A DNA stretch of 64,000 nt, from contig NC_087071.1 in the NCBI RefSeq assembly GCF_963678635.1, positions 44,503,095 through 44,567,094 of the forward strand, read 5' to 3'. Below are positions 19,146-30,543 of this stretch, piece after piece (within the stretch, counting starts at the first letter, position 1; the number at the start of each line of letters is the position of its first letter). A program made the translations under genes and the position numbers. The DNA is from Symsagittifera roscoffensis (lineage: Eukaryota > Xenacoelomorpha > Acoela > Convolutidae). Below the pieces are notes generated by a model. That model had not been told where the DNA came from, did not search any database, and saw nothing but the letters and a program-made list of their open reading frames with translations.

Positions 19146-20654
19146 TCTTAAAATCGTTCCATTTTTTGCTCAGAACGTGAGAAGTAAAAAAGTGAGAATT
19201 AAACAGAATGCATGGTCAGTTCAGAGAAAACAACAGCTTGTCAAAAAGGACGTGGGATAACGCCCGGACTGACTTCTCCACGACAATCATCGCTGTGTCA
19301 GAAAAAAATCAACATTGGTCATCGCTGATTCAAGCTCGGATCACTATCAAGATAGTCATGATAGATATGAGTTTTTGATGAGTCAGAGATAAAGATCCAC
19401 AATCTAAGTTAGCGCTAAATCATCTCGTATTCAATTTTGAAGTTTTGGATTTTGTCAGTGTAATGGAAAAACTTATAGTTTTTTCAGGGGTCGGTCCCGA
19501 CATCCTTTGCTTTTTTTCGCATACGTTTGCTAGTCAGAACATTCGACTCTAGACATAGTTTGATACCATTTCTGTTGTTTTCAAAAAACCCTAAAAAATT
19601 ATTCCTGGGTGTTAGAAGCAACTTAAACTTCGGGTTACGTGATTCAATACAAAGGTCAAACTGTCAGCCGTAGTTTTGATTCCTAAAATTTGAACAACAA
19701 TAAGAGATGAACAATATCTTTAAATTATATGTTCGAAAACAGTACGTTCTGATATATCTTATAATCAAAAAAAATTGCAAGAATAACCGGTTGCTGTGAA
19801 AGTAGCACATACAATTTCTACAAAATTGATTTGAGAAATAAATTCAAAAGATACTATAATTTGCAATTTTAGTTGCCTGAACTTTTGGTTATTATTATTT
19901 TTTAAATTGCCATTGAATTAGACGAGAAACGCAAGAAAGAGTGGTGCAATAATTTTTATCGGAAACTTAAAATAAACAGTTAAATTCTGGTACAATTAAA
20001 GTTGGAAGGACAGCCTCGCAGCAATTTTCGTCCAATTTAGTCTGAAACAATCGGACCAAAATTTTTGAGCTTTCTTAAAATCCAAATCACGACCAATAGG
20101 GTTTTTGGTCCTGCAAATTTTCATTGGGATAATGCTAATTGAATTTTAAAAGTTTAGAAAACGGACCCTAACCCATAGATTCTCTGTGAGTGGTCGGAAC
20201 AACAAAAACTGTGCTTAAATAGAGGCAGAAAAATTTCAAATTTAATTTTTTGTCAACCATTTTACAGGTAGGACAAATAGATTTTAGAAGTCCGCGGGTA
20301 AATTAATTACTTTCCTGTTGAACTCTGAGCTGCGAACAATAGTTTCTGCAGGCAAAAGTTTTTAGGAACAATTTTTTGAAAATTTTTTTCTCGGCATTTT
20401 GCGTTTTATTCTGGCGCGCATTCCCTTCATTTATATCTTTTTCAGTCCAGCCAGAAATGGAAGTCCAAATTTAACACTCAAGGGTGGCAACTATTTAGGT
20501 GGCGATGAAGGTTTTTGAATTCCTGAAGGATCCTTTGCCATCGCAACCCCCCCCCCCCCTATCGCGCTCCTAAATCCGCAGTAATCGCAATCATACACAG
20601 CAATCGAGTACTCTTGATTTAATAAGTGTTTTGTCCAACTGCAATTGTGTTCAG
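19146..20654. repeat. Tandem duplication I, unit 1 (about 1.5 kb)
   Basis: This unit is repeated directly by 20655-22177 with high identity and small indels. It includes a poly-C run near 20550 and no ORF of interest. It starts about 80 bases beyond the right end of retroelement copy A. Confidence 0.93.
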
Positions 20655-22177
20655 TCTTAAAATCGTTCCATTTTTTGCTCAGAACGTGAGAAGTAAAAAA
20701 GTGAGAATTAAACAGAATGCATGGTCAGTTCAGAGAAAACAACAGCTTGTCATAAAGGACGTGGGATAACGCCCGGACTGACTTCTCCACGACAATCATC
20801 GCTGTGTCAGAAAAAAATCAACATTGGTCATCGCTGATTCAAGCTCGGATCACTATCAAGATAATCATGATAGATATGAGTTTTTGATGAGTCAGAGATA
20901 AAGATCCACAATCTAAGTTAGCGCTAAATCATCTCGTATTCAATTTTGAAGTTTTGGATTTTGTCAGTGTAATGGAAAAATTTATAGTTTTTTCAGGGGT
21001 CGGTCCCGACATTCTTAGCTTTTTTCGCATACGTCAGAACATTCGACTCAAGACATAGTTTGATACCATTTCTGTTGTTTTCAAAAAACCCTTAAAAATT
21101 ATTCCTGGGTGTTAGAAGCAACTTAAACTTCGGGTTACGTGATTCAATACAAAGGTCAAACTGTCAGCCGTAGTTTTGATTCCTAAAATTTGAACAACAA
21201 TAAGAGATGAACAAAATCTTTGAATTATATGTTCGAAAACAGTAAGTTCTGATATATCTTATAATCAAAAAAAATTGCAAGAATAACCGGTTGCTGTGAA
21301 AGTAGCACATACGATTTCTACAAAATTGATTTGAGAAATAAATTCAAAAGATACTATAAATTGCAATTTTAGTTGCCTGAACTTTCGGTTATTATTATTT
21401 TTTAAAATGCCATTGAATTAGATGAGAAACGCAAAAAAGAGTGGTGCAATAGTTTTTATCGGAAACTTAAAATAAACAGCTAAATTCTGGTACAATTAAA
21501 GTTGGAAGGACAGCCTCTCAGCAATTATCGTCCAATTTAGTCTGAAAATTGAAAACATTCGGACCAAATTTTTTTGACCATGTGACAAAATTTTTGAGCT
21601 TTCTTAAAATTCAAATCACGACCAATAGGGTTTTTGGTCCTGCAAATTTTCATTGCGATAGTCCTAATTGAATTCTAAAAGTTTAGAAAACGGACCCTAA
21701 CCCATAGATTCTCTGTGAGTGGTCGGAACAACAAAATTGTGCTTAAATAGAGCCATAAAAATTTTAAATTTAATTTTTTGTCAACCATTTTACAGATAGG
21801 ACAAATAGATTTTAAAAGTCCGCGGGTAAATTACTATCCTGTTGAACTCTGAGCTGCGAACAATAGTTTCTGCGGGCAAAAGTTTTTAGGAACATTTTTT
21901 TGGAAATTTTTTTCTCGACATTTTGCGTTTTATTTTGGCGCGCATTCCCTTCATTTTTATCTTTTTCGGTCCAACCAGAAATGGAAGTCCAAATTTAACA
22001 CTCAAGGGTGGCAACTCTTTGGGTGGCGATGAAGGTTTTTGAATTCCTGAAGGATCCTTTGCCATCGCAACCCCCCCCCCCCCTATCGCCCTCCTAATTC
22101 CGCAGTAATCGTAATCATACACAGCAATCGAGTTCTCTTGATTTAAGAAGTGTTTTGTCCAACTGCAATTGTGTTCA
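20655..22177. repeat. Tandem duplication I, unit 2 (about 1.5 kb)
   Basis: Second copy of the 19146-20654 unit. It gains an extra short segment near 21565 relative to unit 1 and keeps the poly-C run near 22070. A 101-codon minus frame here is broken in unit 1 and is not considered a gene. Confidence 0.93.
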
Positions 22178-22259
22178 AAACTTGCTCCCACTTTCTAATT
22201 CTATAAAGTCTAAACATTCAGTGTGTATTTTGTGGTATAATTTAATAGTTCTAATCAAT

Positions 22260-24330
22260 GAGGCTTAATTGAACTGTGCAGCTGTACATGACAAGGATAG
22301 TAATTCAATACTGAAACAGGAGAACTGCCTTAGTTCATACAATCCCCAACAGGCGGGCGCCCAAATTGAAAATGGGCTACCCTCACAATCAAACGGGCGA
22401 AGGGTCGATCTGCAAAAAGAGCGACAAAAAACGATTTGAGAAATTTTTGAGAAATCCAAATTCGAATTTAAGAAAAATATAATTAAGCATGGTTCTCAAA
22501 AATCGCATTTTTGATATGAAAACCTAAGACGAAAAAGCATCCGCAATAACAAAGAGAACAATTACATATTTAAAATTAAAACTGCACTTTTGATCAAAAG
22601 AAAAAAATCGTTGGCTAAAACATTTTTTTTCAAATACCAAATTTTAGCTGCTGCTTAATTGATGAAATTTGAGAGATAAATAACTGATATACTATTTTGG
22701 GTTATTGTTAATAAAAAAAACAAAGCCTTTTCGGTCATATATATATATATATATATGTTTTTTTTAATAAATAGTGTTTCTGCTATTTGGGTTTTTGGCT
22801 GTTGTGGTCGTTTGTAGCTATTTGTTCTGCTGAATAAAGGACTGCTCTAAGGAGCATTTTACCCCCCAAAGGTACAAACATCACTACTTCCACTACTTCT
22901 GCCAGTTCCCTTCACATCATGTCAGATAGGACGCCAGAGAGGGGATCAGAGATAGCATTACACACTGGATTGCAAGGGGAGGAAATTGAGCGTAATTAGA
23001 GCGAGAATGACGTGATCAAACCCGTTTATAATCGGTCATTTAGTGATAATTTAATTAGGAGGCAGAAATGAAATCAAGTTTTATCTTATAAAATGCAACA
23101 TTTTTCAAGGTTCAATGAATGAATTTCATGACAAATGCTTTTCTCATTATCAGATTAATTTTTGTATATAAGGGTTTATTTATCAGAAATATTTTGTGCG
23201 TGATTATATTTGAACATGGAACTCACTTCCGTCTCGAAACAAAATTGGCACGTTTCGACCATCACAGCAGAGTTCAGCTATATTTCGACAGTGCTCAACC
23301 GAAAAAATTGTGCTCTAATTTGCTCGACCCAAGAAAAATTTTAGTCTGAATTCAGATATAAACTAAAAATTACAAAACTACAATAAAAAGGTACATGAAA
23401 GTGCTTAGGTTATTTTCAGATCGACGTTATTTTTGTTTGTCTCCAATTTCTTTGATAGTTTTCTGAGTACCTAGGTTTGATGAGATTTAGGTGATTTAGC
23501 CTTTACGTTTTGTTTTCTGGTGAAAATTTAACTGCATGCATTAGTAAAAATAAACAAGGATAGCTGGTTTCTGTGAAAGTAGCACAGATTGTTCCAATCA
23601 TAGTCTTAAAAAACCCAAAAATGGTATTTTCTAGATCTTTAAATTTTCTAGAACTTGTATTTGTATTTTAATAAGTTTTCATGGCTCAATTTTAGCTTAT
23701 TTAAGCTTTTTATGCTCGCTTGTTTACCCTATTTGCTTGAACTTAGACCAAAACCATTTTCCAACGGTTTTCTCGACACTTAAAAGAAAATTTTCAAAGT
23801 TTTCTTTTGTCGTTCGAATTACGGCTGAAGGGGCCTTAACATGATAATTTACTCGCCATTAGGCGATGAGTTTTTGAGGTATCTGTTTTTGCGTGGTAAA
23901 AAAATAACACTAAAACACACACAAGTACAAAGTTCCTCCCCCTTTTTCAGTGGTCAGGACACCATTTTGTTTTTTTAAGCAAAAAGCGTTTTCGAGTTTG
24001 AATACAGAAAATGGAAAAATTTTAAGTATGTCAAACCAAAATTTGGAAAATCCCATTTACTTTAGAGAAAAGATTCAGTTTTCGTAGGATTATCAGCAAA
24101 AGTAGATTCCGTTCTGCACTTTCTAATCTTTTTGGTTTAAGATAAAATAGCCGACTGCACAGAAAAGTATGTAATTCATAAAAATCTGGCTACAATTTAA
24201 AGTGCATAGAAGATTTTTTAGTCTTCAAAAATTAATTTTTTAAAATGTTCTGAAATAGTAGCTACAAAAAGCATAGCTTTAATACTGTAAAAACATTGCA
24301 GCCGTGAAGCTGTATATTACAAAAAAATCT
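22260..24330. repeat. Tandem duplication II, unit 1 (2071 bp)
   Basis: This unit is nearly identical to 24331-26401, with only scattered single-base changes and an AT-dinucleotide length difference near 22737. It therefore looks like a recent direct duplication, or an assembly artefact. Short frames within it (such as 23119-23349) show no recognised protein. Confidence 0.95.
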
Positions 24331-26401
24331 GAGGCTTAATTGAACTGTGCAGCTGTACATGACAAGGATAGTAATTCAATACTGAAACAGGAGAACTGCC
24401 TTAGTTCATACAATCCCCAACAGATGGGCGCCCAAATTGAAAATGGGCTACCCTCACAATCAAACGGGCGAAGGGCCGATCTGCAAAAAGAGCGACAAAA
24501 AACGATTTGAGAAATTTTTGAGAAATCCAAATTCGAATTTAAGAAAAATATAATTAAGCATGGTTCTCAAAAATCGCATTTTTGATATGAAAACCTAAGA
24601 CGAAAAAGCATCCGCAATAACAAAGAGAACAAATACATATTTAAAATTAAAACTGCACTTTTGATCAAAAGAAAAAAATCGTTGGCTAAAACATTTTTTT
24701 TTCAAATACCAAATTTTAGCTGCTGCTTAATTGATAAAATTTGAGAGATAAATAACTGATATTCTATTTTGGGTTATTGTTAATAAAAAAAACAAAGCCT
24801 TTTCGGTCATATATATATATATATATGTTTTTTTTTAATAAATAGTGTTTCTGCTATTTGGGTTTTTGGCTGTTGTGGTCGTTTGTAGCTATTTGTTCTG
24901 CTGAATAAAGGACTGCTCTAAGGAACATTTTACCCCCCAAAGGTACAAACATCACTACTTCCACTACTTCTGCCAGTTCCCTTCACATCATGTCAGATAG
25001 GACGCCAGAGAGGGGATCAGAGATAGCATTACACACTGGATTGCAAGGGGAGGAAATTGAGCGTAATTAGAGCGAGAATGACGTGATCAAACCCGTTTAT
25101 AATCGGTCATTTAGTGATAATTTAATTAGGAGGCAGAAATGAAATCAAGTTTTATCTTATAAAATGCAACATTTTTCAAGGTTCAATGAATGAATTTCAT
25201 GACAAATGCTTTTCTCATTATCAGATTAATTTTTGTATATAAGGGTTTATTTATCAGAAATATTTTGTGCGTGATTATATTTGAACATGGAACTCACTTC
25301 CGTCTCGAAACAAAATTGGCACGTTTCGACCATCACAGCAGAGTTCAGCTATATTTCGACAGTGCTCAACCGAAAAAATTGTGCTCTAATTTGCTCGACC
25401 CAAGAAAAATTTTAGTCTGAATTCAGATATAAACTAAAAATTACAAAACTACAATAAAAAGGTACATGAAAGTGCTTAGGTTATTTTCAGATCGACGTTA
25501 TTTTTGTTTGTCTCCAATTTCTTTGATAGTTTTCTGAGTACCTAGGTTTGATGAGATTTAGGTGATTTAGCCTTTACGTTTTGTTTTCTGGTGAAAATTT
25601 AACTGCATGCATTAGTAAAAATAAACAAGGATAGCTGGTTTCTGTGAAAGTAGCACAGATTGTTCCAATCATAGTCTTAAAAAACACAAAAATGGTATTT
25701 TCTAGATCTTTAAATTTTCTAGAACTTGTATTTGTATTTTAATAAGTTTTCATGGCTCAATTTTAGCTTATTTAAGCTTTTTATGCTCGCTTGTTTACCC
25801 TATTTGCTTGAACTTAGACCAAAACCATTTTCCAACGGTTTTCTCGACACTTAAAAGAAAATTTTCAAAGTTTTCTTTTGTCGTTCGAATTACGGCTGAA
25901 GGGGCCTTAACATGATAATTTACTCGCCATTAGGCGATGAGTTTTTAAGGTATCTGTTTTTGCGTGGTAAAAAAATAACACTAAAACACACACAAGTACA
26001 AAGTTCCTCCCCCTTTTTCAGTGGTCAGGACACCATTTTGTTTTTTTAAGCAAAAAGCGTTTTCGAGTTTGAATACAGAAAATGGAAAAATTTTAAGTAT
26101 GTCAAACCAAAATTTGGAAAATCCCATTTACTTTAGAGAAAAGATTCAGTTTTCGTAGGATTATCAGCAAAAGTAGATTCCGTTCTGCACTTTCTAATCT
26201 TTTTGGTTTAAGATAAAATAGCCGACTGCACAGAAAAGTATGTAATTCATAAAAATCTGGCTACAATTTAAAGTGCATAGAAGATTTTTTAGTCTTCAAA
26301 AATTAATTTTTTAAAATGTTCTGAAATAGTAGCTACAAAAAGCATAGCTTTAATACTGTAAAAACATTGCAGCCGTGAAGCTGTATATTACAAAAAAATC
26401 T
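24331..26401. repeat. Tandem duplication II, unit 2 (2071 bp)
   Basis: Second unit of the pair, starting at the same GAGGCTTAATTG sequence and ending at the same ACAAAAAAATCT. The (AT)n tract near 24809 is a few bases shorter than in unit 1. Confidence 0.95.
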
Positions 26402-27775
26402 TTGCAAAATTTTATTGCTGGTCGTATTGTTATTTAAAGATTTTTGAATTAATGTGCTGTTTGATCACTTCTGAACTTTTTTTGTCCTGACTGATGTTGT
26501 CTAGAAAAATAATATTAGTAAAGTTTAATTTCATCTTTATTTTTGTTAAAGGGAACAGTGTGCAGTTAACGCATAAAACTAATTAGTTTTTTTTGTGTTT
26601 AGGCATTTAAAACCCTGTCTGATGATAATTTGTGGTAGCTAATTTTGCATGTACAACAAAAAGAAAAAAAACTGAAAAAAGACCAAATACGAAGTTCGTC
26701 CCAACTTTCAATGGTCGGGAAAACAATACAATGATAAGCATCTTTGAAAAATAGGATTTTCAAAATATTGTTTTGAAACTGAATATTTGAACTTTTTTTT
26801 TATTTTTTAACTTAAGTTTTTGGACTTTTAAGAACTTCTAAGAAATTTTAACATCTCTTAGTTTTGTTAGAACGTAAAATTTTGATGCGGTAAAATGTAT
26901 AAGAAACTAATCAGAAAAAAAACTTTGAGAATACCTTCCTAACTAATTTTTTGATGTTTGTATTTAAATTTTGCTTGATTATCAATAAATATCCAAAAGC
27001 TTGATTAATAATTTTGTTGCATTTTTTGAAACACAATTTTTTTAAATCCATATTCCTTCTGTAGTATTGTGCGTAATTCAAGTTTTTGTAAAAGCTGTAT
27101 TCTTTGTTGATGAACAGTTTTTCTAAAGGATGGCTAGTTTGTACTGTTTCAACCAATGGACATAGGACGTGAAAAACAATCAACTATACGATATTAATGA
27201 ACTATACGAAAAGAAATGAAATACAATTCAACCACAATTATTACTTAAACTAAAATTAGTCATACCAACAGTAAAAAACATAGTTCAAATATAATGAAGT
27301 TTAAACAAAACATTTGGCAAGCAAGCCAGCACTTTAGACCTCAAATGTAGATCTTCTAAGGTTTTTTAAACTTTTAGTTTAGCGCAACTTTTTTTGGAGT
27401 TTACTAACATATAGTTAAAAATATGTTCAAAATAGAAAATTTTTAATTTTTAATTTTATTCTTCTATTATGTCCCGGAAAATTTTAAATGACTTTTTCAA
27501 TTCGTCTTTAGGATTTTATATCATTAAGCCATAACCATATCAAATTGTTATCATATCATTGTACAGGTGCTTAGTTTTTTTTACAATTATAGTCAATTCG
27601 TGTTACGTTTTATTCTTTTTCAAAGCTGGGATAACCGAGATTCTAGGGTTTTTTAAGTAAGAATACTTTTTATCAGCTTTGCTTAATTGAATTTATGGCT
27701 TAAATTTTAAAATTTCGCTAAGATTATGTCGGGCGTCTTATTTGAAGCCTGATTGGTACATAAGATACTTTATAA
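26402..27775. other. Non-coding AT-rich region
   Basis: No exon or gene was recognised. Near 26680-26720 it carries a diverged copy of a dispersed motif (ACGAAGTTCGTCCCAACTTT then CAATGGTCGG) also seen at 23925, 25997, 29175 and 48060. Confidence 0.45.
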
Positions 27776-28264
27776 GCTGAAGGTCAAATAGAGTTTCCGT
27801 AAGTCTTTGAAAGAATTTGACAGGTTTCCAATTTTTAACTGAAACCTCGAACTTTTTGACGGCTACTTTACTTATAGCGCCAGATTGTTTGGATGGACCA
27901 ATATTTGGCAAGAAAAAGGCATTGCAAAAAAAGTTTAAGACTTTTGTTTTTCAATTAGCATTAGTTTATATTTTGCTTCATACTGTGGCGTGTGTATCGC
28001 TTTTTTCTGGCAAGCTACATGCTGAAGGTCAAATAGAGTTTACGTAAGTCTTTAAAAGAATTTGACAGGTTTCCAGCTTTTAACTGAAACCTCGAATTTT
28101 TTGAGGACTACATTATTAATAGCGCCAGATTGTTTGGATGGACCAACATTTGGCAAGAAAAAGGCATTGCCAAAAAAGTTTAAGATTTTTGTTTTTCAAT
28201 TAGCATTAGTTTATATTTTGCTTCATACTGTGGCGTGTGAATCGCTTTTTTCTGGCAGGCTACC
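27776..28264. repeat. Tandem duplication III (2 x 245 bp)
   Basis: Two direct units, 27776-28020 and 28021-28264, begin with GCTGAAGGTCAAATAGAG. Each holds a plus-strand frame of about 76-84 codons with similar translation (MTGFQ...LTETSNF...). Conservation of the frame follows from the duplication itself, so coding is not supported. Confidence 0.88.
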
Positions 28265-30375
28265 TTTTTTGAGTCTTAAAATAAGAGCCCTAATAAATTC
28301 TGATAAACTAGAATGATACCCGTTATAAAAAGTAAAACAAACTCGAACAAAGAAAACCGGTTGTTAAGCAAGTGGCACAGAATGTTCCGAACATATTTTT
28401 TTAAAAAGTACATAAAGTAATTGTTTTGTGTTTTTTTTTCAAATAAGTGTTGTTTTTTGGGCATGGTGTGTTGAAAAGATCTGGAGAAAACCTAAAACAT
28501 AAGCATATACGTCAATCAGAGTAAAATAAGCAAATTAAGGGATGGGTTTTGCAAAAAAAATGACAAGAATGAACAGTGTAAAAGTTCATTTTTTTATAAT
28601 TTTCTTTTGCAGATATTTAGATTTTTGAGGTTTTTCATCCCAAAAAAGCTTCACAAAATCATTTTACGTTCATAGTTGTACGTTAATTCAATAAATGGCC
28701 CGAAAAAGCTTCACACATTTATTTACGTTCATTATACGTTCATTTGGTAAAATTTAAGTTTCATGGCTTGTCAATGCTATAATAAGCCTGCTCGTTTGCT
28801 TTACTTGCTCAAAATTATACAAAAATCAAAAATTTCCAACCGGTTTTTTTTACACTGAGACAACAAGTGATAATTTCATTCGAATCAGGAGTGAAAAGCG
28901 TTTAAAAAGATAAAACACTTCTTTTTTTTGTAAGAGCTGTTGTTAAAAAAAATTTAAACCTGCTCGCTCCACTTATTCGCTCGAAATTAGACAAACAACA
29001 AAAACAATTCAGACGGGTTTTTCTTGACACTAAAAAATTTTTGAAAGTCGTTCGAATCACGACGGAAACAATTTCAATATAATATAGAGCTATTCTGATC
29101 AACTCGATGTTTTTTTACCTGATTTAAAATTTAAAAAAACAGAAATAACCAAAACATATCCGAATACAAAATTGCTTCACAGCAATGGTCAGATTAAATC
29201 TTCAAAGACAAAATTATATGACAATATTGACGGAATCTAGATTAACATCTTGATTATCAAGCCTAATTTCCTGATATAAGTTTTCAATAAGAAACATAAA
29301 AGAAACTTTATTTTTGTAATTTTTATCTTAGGTTGCCCCAGTTGGTTTTTTATTAAATAATGTTCTAATAAATTAATCAGAAGAATTAAAGTTTTTAATT
29401 CTATAAAAAAAAATTTCTTTGAACATAAAATACAATGAGTGGTTATCGAAAATTATATTGATTCTACTCTAAAAGCTGTTTGTTAGTAGTTTGTGACAAA
29501 ACATTTTCCTGTCAAAAAGCTTTGATTTTAGTATTTTTTTTGTTCTCAAATTTCGTATCAAATGTGTGATCAATTTTGCTCAATCGATTCATATTTTTTT
29601 AGACCAACTTATTTATTTCCAAAAAAATGTTTTTTTTCTAAAATTTAATGTTGTCCAGCTTAATTGAAAAACTGGGATGTGTTTTATGACAAATGCATTG
29701 ATAAACAGTGTTTTAATTTTTAAGTTGTCGTGTTTAGATCGAATGAATTGCTTTTTTTCGATACACCTGTTTCTCTACAGTAGTTTAAATTCCTTCTTGA
29801 AATATCGGAAAATGTCTTCTCGAAGTGATCTTAATTTAGAAAAAATGCGAATTTTGAATGGTTGGTCAGTCAGAAATATGTGAGGTACAATAGTAACAAC
29901 GGGTGATTTTCTGTCACAACATGCCAACCAGAATTTTGACCTATTCTCAACTTTTTTGATACGCTACTGGCTTTAACTGACTCGGGCCATTTAGCAACTT
30001 TCGCTCTCATAGTGATGTTAACCTTGTAAAAGGATATGATTTTTACAAAACTGGATGCTCGCAAACTCTTTTAAATCCTTGTATTCATGCCGACTTGGGC
30101 TCAAGATTTTGACGAGAGGAGAGAATGGTTTAAAAAGTGCAAAATAATGAATCATTACGAGGCCAAACTGTGCATTTTGTGGATCGTAAGCGGATTCCGC
30201 AACAAGGACGCTCCTTTTTTTCTTCTTTTGTTCTTTCAATCTCTTTGATCGTTCCGACAAACTTTTAACTTCTTCAAAGGCTTGCCTCTGGAAACCAGGA
30301 ACATACAGAAACCAAAATTTTGCGCCTATCCAGCGCATAGTTTGGCCTCGTAATGCTGATTTCGGACTGTTATAG
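28265..30375. other. Repeat-derived region before the first receptor exon
   Basis: AT-rich sequence with diverged pieces of the dispersed family found in 19-26 kb (for example an AACCGGTTG...GTGGCACAGA segment near 28357). A short inverted repeat (CATTACGAGGCCAAACT and its complement) lies at about 30154-30171 and 30338-30356. No upstream receptor exon was recognised. Confidence 0.45.
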
Positions 30376-30543
30376 GTGCTATACGGAGTGGAAATTCCCG
30401 AGTTCTCGGACAGTGAGGTGTACCCAAGAGTGAGAAGAGTGGTCCCCTCCTTCACCCAGTTGGCGGGGGGAGTGGCCCAACTAATGGCCATGTTCCACTG
30501 GGAGAGAGTGGCCATAATATGTCAGCAACCAGACCCATACAAT
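30376..30543 (+). CDS. GABBR2: GABBR2-like exon: Venus-flytrap lobe, [10 protein letters not shown] block
   Basis: This 168-base exon is preceded by TATAG and followed by AAT|GTGTAC, phase 0 at both ends. It encodes the [10 protein letters not shown] and [12 protein letters not shown] blocks that match the ligand-domain segment before the first lobe crossover in GABA-B receptors. The upstream polypyrimidine tract is weak. The antisense frame across this exon is a shadow. Confidence 0.87.

Noticed and set aside
21886..22191. 101-codon minus frame
   Set aside because: It depends on a poly-C run and is broken in the sister unit at 20.4-20.7 kb.
22265..24530. Identical 64-codon and 76-codon frames in both 2071-bp units
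   Set aside because: Identity is explained by the recent duplication, and the peptides have no recognised features.
27817..28316. Two similar 76-84 codon plus frames
   Set aside because: They are similar because the DNA is duplicated; no evidence of coding beyond that.
30083..30240. Plus-strand frame with MPTWAQDFDERREWFKK, tested as an upstream receptor exon
   Set aside because: It matches no GABA-B block, lacks good splice sites in phase and lies in an inverted-repeat context.
30018..30515. 165-codon minus-strand ORF across the first receptor exon
   Set aside because: Its 5' part is antisense to a well-supported exon and the rest has no recognisable domain.
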